This document shows positions 32,128 through 39,902 of a stretch of 64,000 nucleotides of DNA, one piece after another. Position 1 is the stretch's first letter. Every line of letters begins with the position of its first letter. The notes beneath the pieces are model-generated. The model did not search any database, was not told the DNA's origin, and saw only the letters and a list, made by a program, of their open reading frames with translations. Made by a program: the position numbers and the translations under genes. This DNA comes from Bacillaceae bacterium JMAK1 (GTDB lineage Bacteria > Bacillota > Bacilli > Bacillales > Marinococcaceae), in contig JIBW01000003.1 of NCBI GenBank assembly GCA_012970285.1, positions 62,001-126,000 of the forward strand, written 5' to 3'.

Positions 32128-33495
32128 GTGAAAGCGATTTTTAGTTTATACTTAATGATTGTTTTGCTCTATATTCTCAACGAGATTTTTGCGATGTCTT
32201 TTGTGAAGACGTTAATTGGACTGATCGCACTTCTTATCATTATTCTAAATGTTACGAAAGCCAGCCGTCTTTATAAATGGGCTGGTCTTTCTTTCTTCGT
32301 ACTCGGATTAGTATTTTACTTTGTTTCTGTTCCACAAGAAGTGAATTTCTTTCACATGTTCGGCTCCATGACTGGGTTGTTGGCGTTATTGTTTGTCTTG
32401 CCGTTTATGAGTACGATCATCAAGGTAGGGAAATACGACTTGGCATTGAGTAAGATGATTAGCATGCCACCGAAGCCAAACTTAGTACGGTTGTATAAAC
32501 GAACGTCGATTATGTCGTATTTATTAACGTTATTTTTGAATGTGGCGACGGTTCCCGTTGTCGTAGCAACAGTCAAAAATAAGCTGTCGAAGTTTGGCAA
32601 AGGGGTTATCGAGCGTTTTTTTGCACACAGCATTTTAAGAGCTTATGCACTCGTCTTATTATGGAGCCCAACAGAGATTCTTGTCGCATCAACGATTGAC
32701 ATGACAGGCACGAATTACTTGTTGTTGTTACCTACCTTACTAACTATTAGTTTTATTTTTATTAGTGTTGATTGGTTTCTACATAGTCGTCAATTAAAAG
32801 ATCGAGATTTGAACATCATCCAAGAAACGCAAGACTATGGAGAGATGCTTCGAAAGAAGCTGATTCAATTAGGAGTTGCCATTACGTGTTTTATTGTCGT
32901 ATTGCTTACGTTTAATGGGTTTATTCCTCAATCGTTTCTTTTTACAGTAACGATTTTAATTGTGCCTTTTACTTTTATATGGTCACTGTCAATACGACGC
33001 TTAAAACGGTTCAAAAAACTTAGTTTTACGTATTTACGGGGCAATACAACGCAACTTCATGGGCTGTTTTTCTTGTTTTTATCGGCTGGCTTTTTCGTTG
33101 AAGTGTTTCCATATACAATTTGGTTCGATTACATGAACTCGTTGTTTGTATTTACGTATACAGAGGGCATATTAATCGTTTTTTATTTGCTCGTTGCTGT
33201 TTGTATTTTTAGTCTTGCACTCATTGGCTTTCACCCATTGATCTCAATAGCTCTTATCTCACCTTTTTTAACAGAGGCTATTGTACATCACCCGTATGGG
33301 ATGAGTATTTTGTTGATTGGTGTTGGAATGGGTACGGTTATGATCGGTCCGTTTAACGTTACCCCAACAATTTTAGCGATGCAGCTCCAAGCTAACCCTT
33401 ACAGCATTATTCGAAGAAATTTGGTGTTTGCAAGTTGTTATTTCCTTTTTATTGTAATTATTGCAACACTCTTTAGTTATTGGCTCATGCCATGA
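32128..33495 (+). CDS. Polytopic permease-like membrane protein
   Basis: About 455 residues with roughly 12 hydrophobic segments, arranged as two halves around a central charged loop (about 225-245). Conserved-looking transporter features are the LNVATVPVVVATVKNKLS loop and MIGPFNVTPTILAMQLQANP near the C-terminus, which suggest an ion-transporter (DASS/ArsB-like) fold; that is inference and I assign no substrate. The GTG at 32128 has no good RBS; AGGTG lies over it, and an arm of a 7-bp inverted repeat (32107-32113 / 32134-32140) flanks the start, so the true start is uncertain. An upstream TATAAT is at about 32075. Confidence 0.7.
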   Translation: MKAIFSLYLMIVLLYILNEIFAMSFVKTLIGLIALLIIILNVTKASRLYKWAGLSFFVLGLVFYFVSVPQEVNFFHMFGSMTGLLALLFVLPFMSTIIKVGKYDLALSKMISMPPKPNLVRLYKRTSIMSYLLTLFLNVATVPVVVATVKNKLSKFGKGVIERFFAHSILRAYALVLLWSPTEILVASTIDMTGTNYLLLLPTLLTISFIFISVDWFLHSRQLKDRDLNIIQETQDYGEMLRKKLIQLGVAITCFIVVLLTFNGFIPQSFLFTVTILIVPFTFIWSLSIRRLKRFKKLSFTYLRGNTTQLHGLFFLFLSAGFFVEVFPYTIWFDYMNSLFVFTYTEGILIVFYLLVAVCIFSLALIGFHPLISIALISPFLTEAIVHHPYGMSILLIGVGMGTVMIGPFNVTPTILAMQLQANPYSIIRRNLVFASCYFLFIVIIATLFSYWLMP

Positions 33496-33503
33496 TTTTA
33501 AAG

Positions 33504-33538
33504 GCCATTCCTCGTGAAAATCGAGGATGGTTTTTTAA
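33504..33538 (+). terminator. Terminator of the permease gene
   Basis: CCATTCCTCG pairs with CGAGGATGG (one bulge) and is followed by TTTTTT. Confidence 0.8.
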
Positions 33539-33579
33539 TTTCAGCAAAAGCGGAGGACAGGGCATAGGTAAGCGTCGTG

Positions 33580-33607
33580 ACAGGCATTACTCGTTCGCAA
33601 TACAATA
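33580..33607 (+). promoter_or_regulatory. Possible sigma-K-type promoter of the small Cys-rich gene
   Basis: AC at 33580-33581, 17 bp, then AATACAATA (33599-33607), one mismatch from the mother-cell -10 pattern CATANNNTA. The predicted start would leave only a few bases before the RBS. Confidence 0.35.
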
Positions 33608-33633
33608 GAGTAGTACTGGAGGTGAGATGCAAC

Positions 33634-33807
33634 ATGGTAAGCAACTATTGTGGATGTTCAAAAGGTCCTCGTCGTCGTCCTCAACCAAAGCCACCTGTTG
33701 AAGAATGTGGATGTGAGTGTGGCGAAATCGTAATCAACAATAACTTAATTAACGGTCCTGGGGTCGTAACGAACCCTGCGAACAATACAAGCGGAAGACG
33801 TTTTTAG
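33634..33807 (+). CDS. Small Cys-rich protein with NNNLINGPGVV block, 57 aa
   Basis: No family recognised. The N-terminal half is basic and Pro/Cys-rich (NYCGCSKG, then RRRPQPKPP, then CGCECG; five cysteines in all). The C-terminal half contains EIVINNNLINGPGVVT, shared exactly with a second small gene at 55795-55965 in this window. GGAGG lies 11 bases before the ATG at 33634; the frame from 33577 has no RBS. The size, composition and mother-cell-like promoter suggest a spore coat or exosporium component; this is inference. It ends at a terminator shared with the convergent nrd operon. Confidence 0.72.
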   Translation: MVSNYCGCSKGPRRRPQPKPPVEECGCECGEIVINNNLINGPGVVTNPANNTSGRRF

Positions 33808-33878
33808 TAGTCCAAACCAGTATGCTTTTCTTCTGTAAACTCAAATCATCATTGATTTTCCTTCAAAATATGAACGTA

Positions 33879-33911
33879 AAAACCCCCTGAGGTGGAATCG
33901 CAGGGGGTTTT
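33879..33911. terminator. Bidirectional terminator between the small gene and nrd operon
   Basis: AAAACCCCCTG / CAGGGGGTTTT, 11-bp perfect stem, with T/A-runs on both sides. Confidence 0.87.
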
Positions 33912-33928
33912 ATAACGACATTATTCGT

Positions 33929-34969
33929 TTAGAGTTCATCGAAGCCGTTATCAGCATCGACTTTTTCATAACTACGATTTCTCGCTTCAAAGAAATCGGT
34001 TTTTGTTCCATCGAAGTTATCGACAAATGCTTTGATCCATGGCATACCATTATCATGAGCATCTTCATAAATTGGATCAATTCCGAGTGTTTTCAGCATC
34101 TTGTTTGCACGGTACTTAATGTATGTGCTCATCTCATCAAGGTCGATTCCAACAAGTCCTTGTAAAACTTCTTCAGACCATTCAATCTCCGATTCAACAG
34201 CATATTGGAATTCTTGCTCAATGAATGTTGTTAGCTCTTCTGTGTTCAAGTGAGGGTTTTCACCGAGCACAGCACGTAATAGTTCGGACATAAACTTGCC
34301 GTGTACGAGCTCATCACGGTTAATAAAGCTAATAATTTGAGCCGTTGCGTTCATTTTCTGTTGGCGGGCAAGGTTGTAGAAGTATGCAAAACCACTGTAG
34401 AAGAAAATACCCTCAAGAATAATTGAATAGATGATTACTTTCACGAGGTTTTGTTCTGTTGGATTCGTAAGAAACTCATCGTATGCAGCCATTACACGTT
34501 CATTACGTTGAATGATCGTTTTGTTTTGGCGTGCATCGTCAAAAATTTGCTTTTGCTCTTCGTAACTAAACAAGGAAGAAAGAGCATAAGAATAACTTTC
34601 ATTGTGTACAACTTCTTGTTGCGCAATGACTGCTGCAATCGCGTGTACACTATCGTCACTTACATACTCACTTACACCATGAATGAGGCGCGCTTGAGGA
34701 GTATCAAGCGTTGCAAGTAGTCCGATTGTTAATTTGTAAGCACGTAATTCTTCTTCCGTTAAGTCAACGATCGACTTCGAATCAGGGCTCATGTTGACTT
34801 CTTGTGGAATCCAGAAATTAGACATTAATTCTCGATACGTTCGGTAAAAGGAAGGATAAGCAATGTCGTTCCAATTGAGAATACCACTTGAACGACCATT
34901 TATAATTCCTGTTGAACGAACAGGGTTGGTCGGTTCCATTATTGCTACTTTTTGCATCATATTATTCAC
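33929..34969 (-). CDS. nrdF: Class I ribonucleotide reductase beta subunit
   Basis: Radical-generating dimetal subunit. The 346 residues show the ligand pattern: Asp in LATLDTPQ, Glu-xx-His in QQEVVHNE, Glu in LEGIFFYSGF and Glu-xx-His in RDELVHGK; the radical tyrosine sits at +7 from the first Glu (EVVHNESY). The start is taken as GTG at 34969 because GGAGG is 9 bases upstream and it overlaps the nrdI-like stop (GTGAATAA); the frame-start at 35005 lies inside that gene. Last gene of the nrd operon. Confidence 0.93.
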   Translation of the reverse strand: MNNMMQKVAIMEPTNPVRSTGIINGRSSGILNWNDIAYPSFYRTYRELMSNFWIPQEVNMSPDSKSIVDLTEEELRAYKLTIGLLATLDTPQARLIHGVSEYVSDDSVHAIAAVIAQQEVVHNESYSYALSSLFSYEEQKQIFDDARQNKTIIQRNERVMAAYDEFLTNPTEQNLVKVIIYSIILEGIFFYSGFAYFYNLARQQKMNATAQIISFINRDELVHGKFMSELLRAVLGENPHLNTEELTTFIEQEFQYAVESEIEWSEEVLQGLVGIDLDEMSTYIKYRANKMLKTLGIDPIYEDAHDNGMPWIKAFVDNFDGTKTDFFEARNRSYEKVDADNGFDEL

Positions 34970-35399
34970 TACCAATCGCCTCCAGCCATTCAATAATTGT
35001 TCCAAGATCAGTTTTTGCAGGCATTTGTTCTATTTTTAGTACAGGGTCTTTTGATTGAGATTCTTTAGCAACGACATCGGCGGCGTAACAGTAGCTGTCT
35101 CCCCACTGAGTGTCCCCGGTGCCAAAAGCTGCCACATTGTACTCGGTTAAGTTGTACGTTTCGAGTAGCTCCTCGATCAGTTCAGGAGGTTGGTGGGAAT
35201 CATCGGTGTACGTGCCAATGAGTACTTTATCGTACTGCTCAAGTTGCACTTGCGTACGTGCTTCAGGTTCATTTAAAAAGGTGCGAAGCGATTGTACGTC
35301 GACAATCGCTTCTCGTTGTTTAAGAAGTTCAGCTACAAGGTCCGCAAGACGTTTCGTGTTGCCACTTAACGATTCATGTAGCACTAGAACATGCTTCAT
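34962..35399 (-). CDS. nrdI: Flavodoxin-like protein of the nrd operon
   Basis: FMN-binding flavodoxin-fold protein, 145 residues from the ATG at 35399, which overlaps the nrdE stop by one base (TAATG). The phosphate loop SLSGNTKRLA is typical of flavodoxins, and TYTDD and FGTGDTQWGD are the other FMN loops. NrdI proteins activate the dimanganese centre of class Ib reductases; this one looks more like an ordinary flavodoxin than classical NrdI, but its place between nrdE and nrdF argues for the same job. The symbol is therefore by context. Confidence 0.75.
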   Translation of the reverse strand: MKHVLVLHESLSGNTKRLADLVAELLKQREAIVDVQSLRTFLNEPEARTQVQLEQYDKVLIGTYTDDSHQPPELIEELLETYNLTEYNVAAFGTGDTQWGDSYCYAADVVAKESQSKDPVLKIEQMPAKTDLGTIIEWLEAIGSE

Positions 35400-37702
35400 T
35401 AACTGGCACACCATTCACATTCTTGAATGTTAATCTTACTGCTTCGAACGTAATACGTCGTTTTAAGTCCTGCTTTCCAAGCAGAAATGTGTAGGTCAAG
35501 TAACGTCTTTGCCTTAATAGAAGCCGGAACATAAAGGTTAAACGATTGAGATTGATCTACGTGCTTTTGACGAGCAGCGTTATGAGCAATGCTTGCAAAT
35601 TGATCTTGTTGGAAGGCTGTTTTCTCATAGTATTTATAGTTTTCGCCTGAAATATCAGGTGCAGTTACTGTAATTCGATAATTTTTCTTCTCTTCCACGT
35701 AGCTTGGACCAAATGTTGGGTCAATACCTGCAGTACTCCCCGCAATCGTAGCTGTGGAACTGTTTGGTGCTACAGCCATTAAATAGCCGTTGCGAATTCC
35801 TGTTTCTTGCACTTGCTGTGAAAGCTTCTGCCAACGCTCATAGTGTGAGTAAGCCTTATCTTCGTCAACTTCAGTGTAGCCATGACGTTCAAAGTATTTC
35901 CCGTCGCTCCACTCAGAACCTTCATATGCAGGGTAGCTTCCTTTTTCTTCGGCGAGTTGTGCACTTGCTTGAATCGTACGATAAGCAATTTCCTCGTACA
36001 ATTCATCGGCCAATTTCACGGCTCTTGGATCATCCCATGAAAGTTCCTTTTGAACGAGAAGGTGATGCCATCCGAACGTTCCCAATCCAATTGCACGGTA
36101 TTTCTTGTTCGTAATTTGTGCTTGAAGCACAGGTAAGTTGTTAATATCGATAACGTTATCAAGCATACGTACTTGAATTGGAATTAAGCGTGATAATACA
36201 TCAGAACGTACGGCACGTCCTAAGTTAATTGAAGAAAGGTTACAGACGACAAAGTCACCTGGCTTTTTGCGAATGACGATTTCTCCGTCGGCTTCGATTT
36301 GTTCAACAACAACCGTTTCTGACATGTTCTGCATAATCTCTGTACAAAGGTTTGAGCTATAAACTATACCTTCATGTTTGTTCGCATTCATGCGGTTAAC
36401 TTCATCACGATAGAACATATATGGCGTGCCTGTCTCAAGCTGAGATTGCATGATTCGTTTCATGACATCAATCGCTTTGACTTTTTTGCGGCTCGTAAGT
36501 TCAGTTGATTGTACACACATCTCATAACGATCGCGGAACGTACCTTTACCTTGTTCTTCATCGTAACTATCTTCGAGTGACCAACCAAATACACGGCGTA
36601 CTTCGTGTGGATCAAATAAATACCAGTCACCACGTGACTCAACAGCTTCCATGAAAATATCTGGCAAGTTAACACCTGTAAAGATGTCATGTGCACGTTT
36701 ACGCTCATCACCATTATTTAGTCTAAGATCGAGGAATTCAAAGATATCCGCATGCCAAACATCTAAATAGACAGCAACTGCTCCTGCACGTGTTCCAAGT
36801 TGGTCGACGCTGACTGCTGTGTTGTTAATTTGGCGGATCCATGGCACAACACCAGAAGAGGTGTTTTTGTAGCCGCGAATATCGGAGTTTGCAGCACGTA
36901 CTTTTCCGATATAAACGCCGACACCACCACCGTATTTACTTACGTTTGCAATGTCTGTATTCGAATCATAAATGCCTTGAAGGCTGTCATCGATCGTATC
37001 AATAAAGCAACTGGATAATTGACCAGCTTTCTTTCCAGCGTTCGCGAGTGTCGGTGTTGCAACGGTCATGTAGAGGTTGGAAAGCGCCCAATAAGCTTCT
37101 TTCACAAGTGATAAACGTTTGGAGCGGTCTTCTTGAGACATGAGTGTCATCGCGATCGTCAACCAACGTTCTTGTGGCAACTCATAGACTTCCTTACCGT
37201 CATATCCTTTCGCTAAGTAACGATCACTTAATGTTCTTAGTCCAGCATAAGTAAGTAAGTAGTCTCGATCAGGCTCGATAAACTTGGCAGCTTCTTCAAT
37301 TTCATCTTGCGTGTAGTCACGTAAAATCGTTACATCATAAATCCCGAGTTGGCCTAGGCGCTTTTGGAGTCCATAGAAGCTACCATAGCGTTGTTTAGCA
37401 TCATAACTACGGTTATAGGCTGCCTTTTTATAGAGGTCACGTAGGAAAATCTTTGATGCAACATACGTCCATTCAGGCACGGCGATGTCATTGTTTTCAG
37501 CGGCAGTTAAGAGCAAGAGTTGTGTAATGTCAGCTGCTGCATATTCTTCCTTTGCTTCGATGGTTTTTAAGATTTTCTCTTTATATTGATCAACGTATTT
37601 AGGTATATGAATGTCGGTTGTTACTTCATCAATAAACGCAAATAAGCGCTCTTTGTCAAAAGGCATCTTACGAGCGCCATCATGCTTCATTATGATCGTC
37701 AT
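35399..37702 (-). CDS. nrdE: Class I ribonucleotide reductase alpha subunit with ATP-cone
   Basis: Catalytic subunit reducing ribonucleoside diphosphates to deoxy forms. The 767 residues include an N-terminal ATP-cone-like domain (about 4-95), as in NrdA-type enzymes and longer than common class Ib NrdE (about 700). Catalytic cysteines are in LSSCFID, NLCTE (with the Asn/Glu pair) and VVCNLSS; the radical-transfer tyrosines are in TTYYVRS, and the C-terminal reductant pair is CEWC (762, 765). First gene of nrdE-nrdI-nrdF, preceded by NrdR boxes. Confidence 0.95.
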   Translation of the reverse strand: MTIIMKHDGARKMPFDKERLFAFIDEVTTDIHIPKYVDQYKEKILKTIEAKEEYAAADITQLLLLTAAENNDIAVPEWTYVASKIFLRDLYKKAAYNRSYDAKQRYGSFYGLQKRLGQLGIYDVTILRDYTQDEIEEAAKFIEPDRDYLLTYAGLRTLSDRYLAKGYDGKEVYELPQERWLTIAMTLMSQEDRSKRLSLVKEAYWALSNLYMTVATPTLANAGKKAGQLSSCFIDTIDDSLQGIYDSNTDIANVSKYGGGVGVYIGKVRAANSDIRGYKNTSSGVVPWIRQINNTAVSVDQLGTRAGAVAVYLDVWHADIFEFLDLRLNNGDERKRAHDIFTGVNLPDIFMEAVESRGDWYLFDPHEVRRVFGWSLEDSYDEEQGKGTFRDRYEMCVQSTELTSRKKVKAIDVMKRIMQSQLETGTPYMFYRDEVNRMNANKHEGIVYSSNLCTEIMQNMSETVVVEQIEADGEIVIRKKPGDFVVCNLSSINLGRAVRSDVLSRLIPIQVRMLDNVIDINNLPVLQAQITNKKYRAIGLGTFGWHHLLVQKELSWDDPRAVKLADELYEEIAYRTIQASAQLAEEKGSYPAYEGSEWSDGKYFERHGYTEVDEDKAYSHYERWQKLSQQVQETGIRNGYLMAVAPNSSTATIAGSTAGIDPTFGPSYVEEKKNYRITVTAPDISGENYKYYEKTAFQQDQFASIAHNAARQKHVDQSQSFNLYVPASIKAKTLLDLHISAWKAGLKTTYYVRSSKINIQECEWCAS

Positions 37703-37772
37703 GTATTGCCACTTCCAATCCTCTTTGTTAACTCTATCTTAGCATTATTTACCCTGAAAATCTATGCCTAAA

Positions 37773-37820
37773 CCACAACTTGTTGTGTCAAAAATAAAAG
37801 CAAACCACTATAAGTTGTGG
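37773..37820 (-). promoter_or_regulatory. NrdR box pair upstream of nrdE
   Basis: Two 16-bp palindromic boxes, CCACAACTTGTTGTGT (37773-37788) and CCACTATAAGTTGTGG (37805-37820), lie 32 bp apart centre to centre. This is the tandem arrangement (about three helical turns) of NrdR operators in front of nrd operons; the outer CAC/GTG bases fit the consensus. A consensus -35 TTGACA on the minus strand partly overlaps the nearer box. Confidence 0.75.
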
Positions 37821-38055
37821 TTTGTCGTATTTGTATATAATGTTCGAATTTGAAACGATAAAGGGTGCGATTTAAGAAGTCTATTGTTCTTCCTATCAGC
37901 AATTGATTTCGCTTCACAATCTTATCATTTCATGATGAATGGTCGTTATTGTCGAATAACGAGATTCAAAAATCGACTCCGTTCGTAATTATAATGGATG
38001 TTCCTGTTCATTGTAAGAGGAGAAATTATGAAAAAAACCGACACAAATTAGAAAA

Positions 38056-38080
38056 GCGATGAAACCACATGTTTCATCGC
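38056..38080 (-). terminator. Terminator of the acidic lipoprotein gene
   Basis: GCGATGAAAC / GTTTCATCGC, perfect 10-bp stem with a 5-base loop; the minus-strand trailer is TTTTC, a short U-tract. Confidence 0.6.
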
Positions 38081-38088
38081 AAAAAAAA

Positions 38089-38589
38089 TTATTCAACATC
38101 ATACGTTTCCATTAGTTCATTTAAAAATTGATCAAATTCCATTAATTTTTCGTCAGCAAGGTCATAATAGTCGTCTCGCTCATCAAATAGCTTATCAGCA
38201 CTTTCTCCGTTTTCAAGAACGATCCGATACGCTTCTTCTTCGGCGAGCACGGCTTCTTGATTGTAGTTCGTCTCTTCAATGAGCAAATCATTTAATGCCT
38301 CGATATCGGACTCTTCGAAAGAAAGCGACGCCAAATGATCATACATATCGTCGTACTGAGGTATCAAATCTGTTTGAATAATATCAAGTACTTGTTCATC
38401 GTCACCTTGCGAACCTGCTTCTTCATAATCATCGTAAATAAAGCCAAGTTCATCATACATATCTAGAAACTCATCATATGGACCATTTAAGTAATCTAGA
38501 AGTTCCTCTTGAGTGGAGTCTTGACCACATGCAGTCAGGAGTCCGATTGTAAGTATTCCTGGTATAAGTGAAGCTTTCGATCCGTTCAT
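38089..38589 (-). CDS. Acidic lipoprotein, function unknown
   Basis: Exported lipoprotein of 166 residues. The signal ends in a lipobox LLTAC with the lipidated cysteine at about residue 21. The mature part is extremely acidic (many Asp/Glu, with DDYEEAGSQGDDEQ and DERDDYYDLADEK) and looks helical. The ATG at 38589 starts the signal peptide; the frame-start at 38664 would add non-signal residues. A good promoter TTGTAA-17-TATTAT lies on the minus strand. No family recognised. Confidence 0.82.
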   Translation of the reverse strand: MNGSKASLIPGILTIGLLTACGQDSTQEELLDYLNGPYDEFLDMYDELGFIYDDYEEAGSQGDDEQVLDIIQTDLIPQYDDMYDHLASLSFEESDIEALNDLLIEETNYNQEAVLAEEEAYRIVLENGESADKLFDERDDYYDLADEKLMEFDQFLNELMETYDVE

Positions 38590-38624
38590 ACAGCAGCCGC
38601 CTCTCTCTCCTTCACTGAAAGTTA

Positions 38625-38653
38625 ATAATACAAAGAAAAGGAATGGTTTACAA
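38625..38653 (-). promoter_or_regulatory. Promoter of the acidic lipoprotein gene
   Basis: Minus strand TTGTAA (38653-38648), 17-bp spacer, TATTAT (38630-38625), 36 bp before the ATG; a sigma-A type. Confidence 0.65.
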
Positions 38654-38671
38654 GTAAGCTGCATTCAATTT

Positions 38672-38788
38672 GTAGGTTAGAAATCATGAATAATCAGGAA
38701 CAAAGTGGTATTAAACATAGTTCTTCAATCCGTTTTTCAAACCTTATGCAGGAACTATGGCGATTTTTGACGAAAGGAATGAACCTAC
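38672..38788 (+). promoter_or_regulatory. Candidate structured leader of guaD
   Basis: GTAGGTT (38672-38678) is complementary to AACCTAC (38782-38788), and nested within it CATAGTTC (38716-38723) is complementary to GAACTATG (38752-38759). Two nested helices, 7 and 8 bp, ending 40 bp before the guaD start resemble a folded 5' leader. It does not match the purine riboswitch pattern I know. Role is inference. Confidence 0.35.
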
Positions 38789-38828
38789 GCAGATCACATA
38801 CACATAGAGAGACTGGAGAGTGTAATCA

Positions 38829-39296
38829 ATGACAGACCATTCGAGATTTCTTAAAGAATCCATTAACGTTGCTTGTGAGAACTTAGAAAGTGGTGGTGGT
38901 CCATTTGGCGCCATTGTCGTCAAAGACGGTAGCATTGTCGGCCGCGGAGGAAACGTTGTAACGAAAGACAATGATCCGACGGCTCATGCGGAAGTGACAG
39001 CAATTCGCGATGCATGTAAAAACTTAGGTACGTTTCAGCTAGAGGGGTGCATTATCTATTCAAGTTGCGAACCGTGTCCAATGTGCTTAGGCGCTATATA
39101 TTGGGCCCGCCCGACACATGTATACTATGCGATGAACAAAGACGATGCCGCAAAAATAGGCTTTGACGATGCGTTTATTTATGATGAAATTGCTAAAGTT
39201 GAAAACGAACGGATCATCCCATTCGTTCGACTCGATCTAGATGACCAACGACCGTTTGAGCAATGGAAAAGTAAAACCGATAAAGTGGAATATTAA
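38829..39296 (+). CDS. guaD: Guanine deaminase
   Basis: Zinc enzyme that converts guanine to xanthine in purine salvage and nitrogen use. The 155 residues match B. subtilis GuaD (156). Zinc ligands and proton shuttle are His53-Ala-Glu55 and Cys83-Pro-Met-Cys86 (PCPMC); the swapped C-terminal tail IGFDDAFIYDEI is characteristic of GuaD rather than tRNA or cytosine deaminases. RBS GGAGAG precedes the ATG. Closed by a strong terminator. Confidence 0.95.
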   Translation: MTDHSRFLKESINVACENLESGGGPFGAIVVKDGSIVGRGGNVVTKDNDPTAHAEVTAIRDACKNLGTFQLEGCIIYSSCEPCPMCLGAIYWARPTHVYYAMNKDDAAKIGFDDAFIYDEIAKVENERIIPFVRLDLDDQRPFEQWKSKTDKVEY

Positions 39297-39302
39297 GCAA
39301 AG

Positions 39303-39332
39303 CGCGGAGGAACTCGATTCCTCCGCGTTTTT
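39303..39332 (+). terminator. Terminator of guaD
   Basis: CGCGGAGGAA / TTCCTCCGCG, perfect 10-bp stem followed by TTTTT. Confidence 0.9.
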
Positions 39333-39452
39333 CGATGCTTTTAGACAAAGTTAGAGACGGGGATTTATGAAGAAAGGGCGAATGTTACTGTAGAGCAATT
39401 GCAGAGCAAAGTCAGATTGGATACACTCATTAATAGGAAAGGGGAGGCCGAA

Positions 39453-39899
39453 ATGAGTGAACATGGCATTCCAGTATTTGTTACAATGGAGACGAACGTA
39501 GAGCAAGCGGGCGAAAAGAAAGAAATCTTAGTTAGTGGCTCTGGAGAACTCGTAAAAAAGAGTCAAAGCACGTTTGTAACGTGGAATGAACAACTTGAGG
39601 ACATTGGTGAAGTTAAGACGGTGCTTAAGATTCAACCTGACAGTCTAACTGTGCTTCGGCAAGGAGCAGTATCAATGCGCCAAGAATATACACCAGGGAA
39701 AGAAACCGAGGGGTCCTATAAAACCGCGTATGCGACATTTCAGACGTTAGCAAAAACGGAAGACCTTCAAATCGATTGGTTTAAAGAAGAAGCCGCAACA
39801 TTGCTCGGTCAATTGGCATTTACGTATGATTTAGAGTTGCAAGGACAATTGGCAGGGCATTATGATGTAAAGATAAAAATCAAGGAGGAACAACAGTAA
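39453..39899 (+). CDS. ywiB: YwiB family beta-barrel protein (DUF1934)
   Basis: Conserved Bacillus protein of unknown function with a predicted small calycin-like beta-barrel. The 148 residues are close to YwiB (about 142); motifs include TFVTWNEQLEDIGEVKTVLKI and RQGAVSMRQEYTPG. The ATG at 39453 has GGGGAGG upstream; the frame-start at 39399 lacks an RBS. It is 3 bp before argS, the same ywiB-argS pair as in B. subtilis. Confidence 0.88.
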   Translation: MSEHGIPVFVTMETNVEQAGEKKEILVSGSGELVKKSQSTFVTWNEQLEDIGEVKTVLKIQPDSLTVLRQGAVSMRQEYTPGKETEGSYKTAYATFQTLAKTEDLQIDWFKEEAATLLGQLAFTYDLELQGQLAGHYDVKIKIKEEQQ

Positions 39900-39902
39900 A
39901 CA

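Larger units (their letters stand above)
37703..38088. other. 386-bp gap upstream of nrdE
   Basis: Holds the NrdR box pair (37773-37820), a minus-strand TTGACA (37791-37786), and further on a + strand TATAAT (37990-37995) followed by AGAGGAG and a 7-codon ORF (38028-38051, MKKTDTN). A hairpin GCGATGAAAC / GTTTCATCGC (38056-38080) closes it; on the minus strand this serves as the lipoprotein terminator with TTTTC. Nothing else was recognised. Confidence 0.5.

Noticed and set aside
38028-38051. 7-codon ORF MKKTDTN with good RBS and an upstream TATAAT
   Set aside because: Too short to support as a gene; it may be a remnant or leader. Described only in the gap entry.
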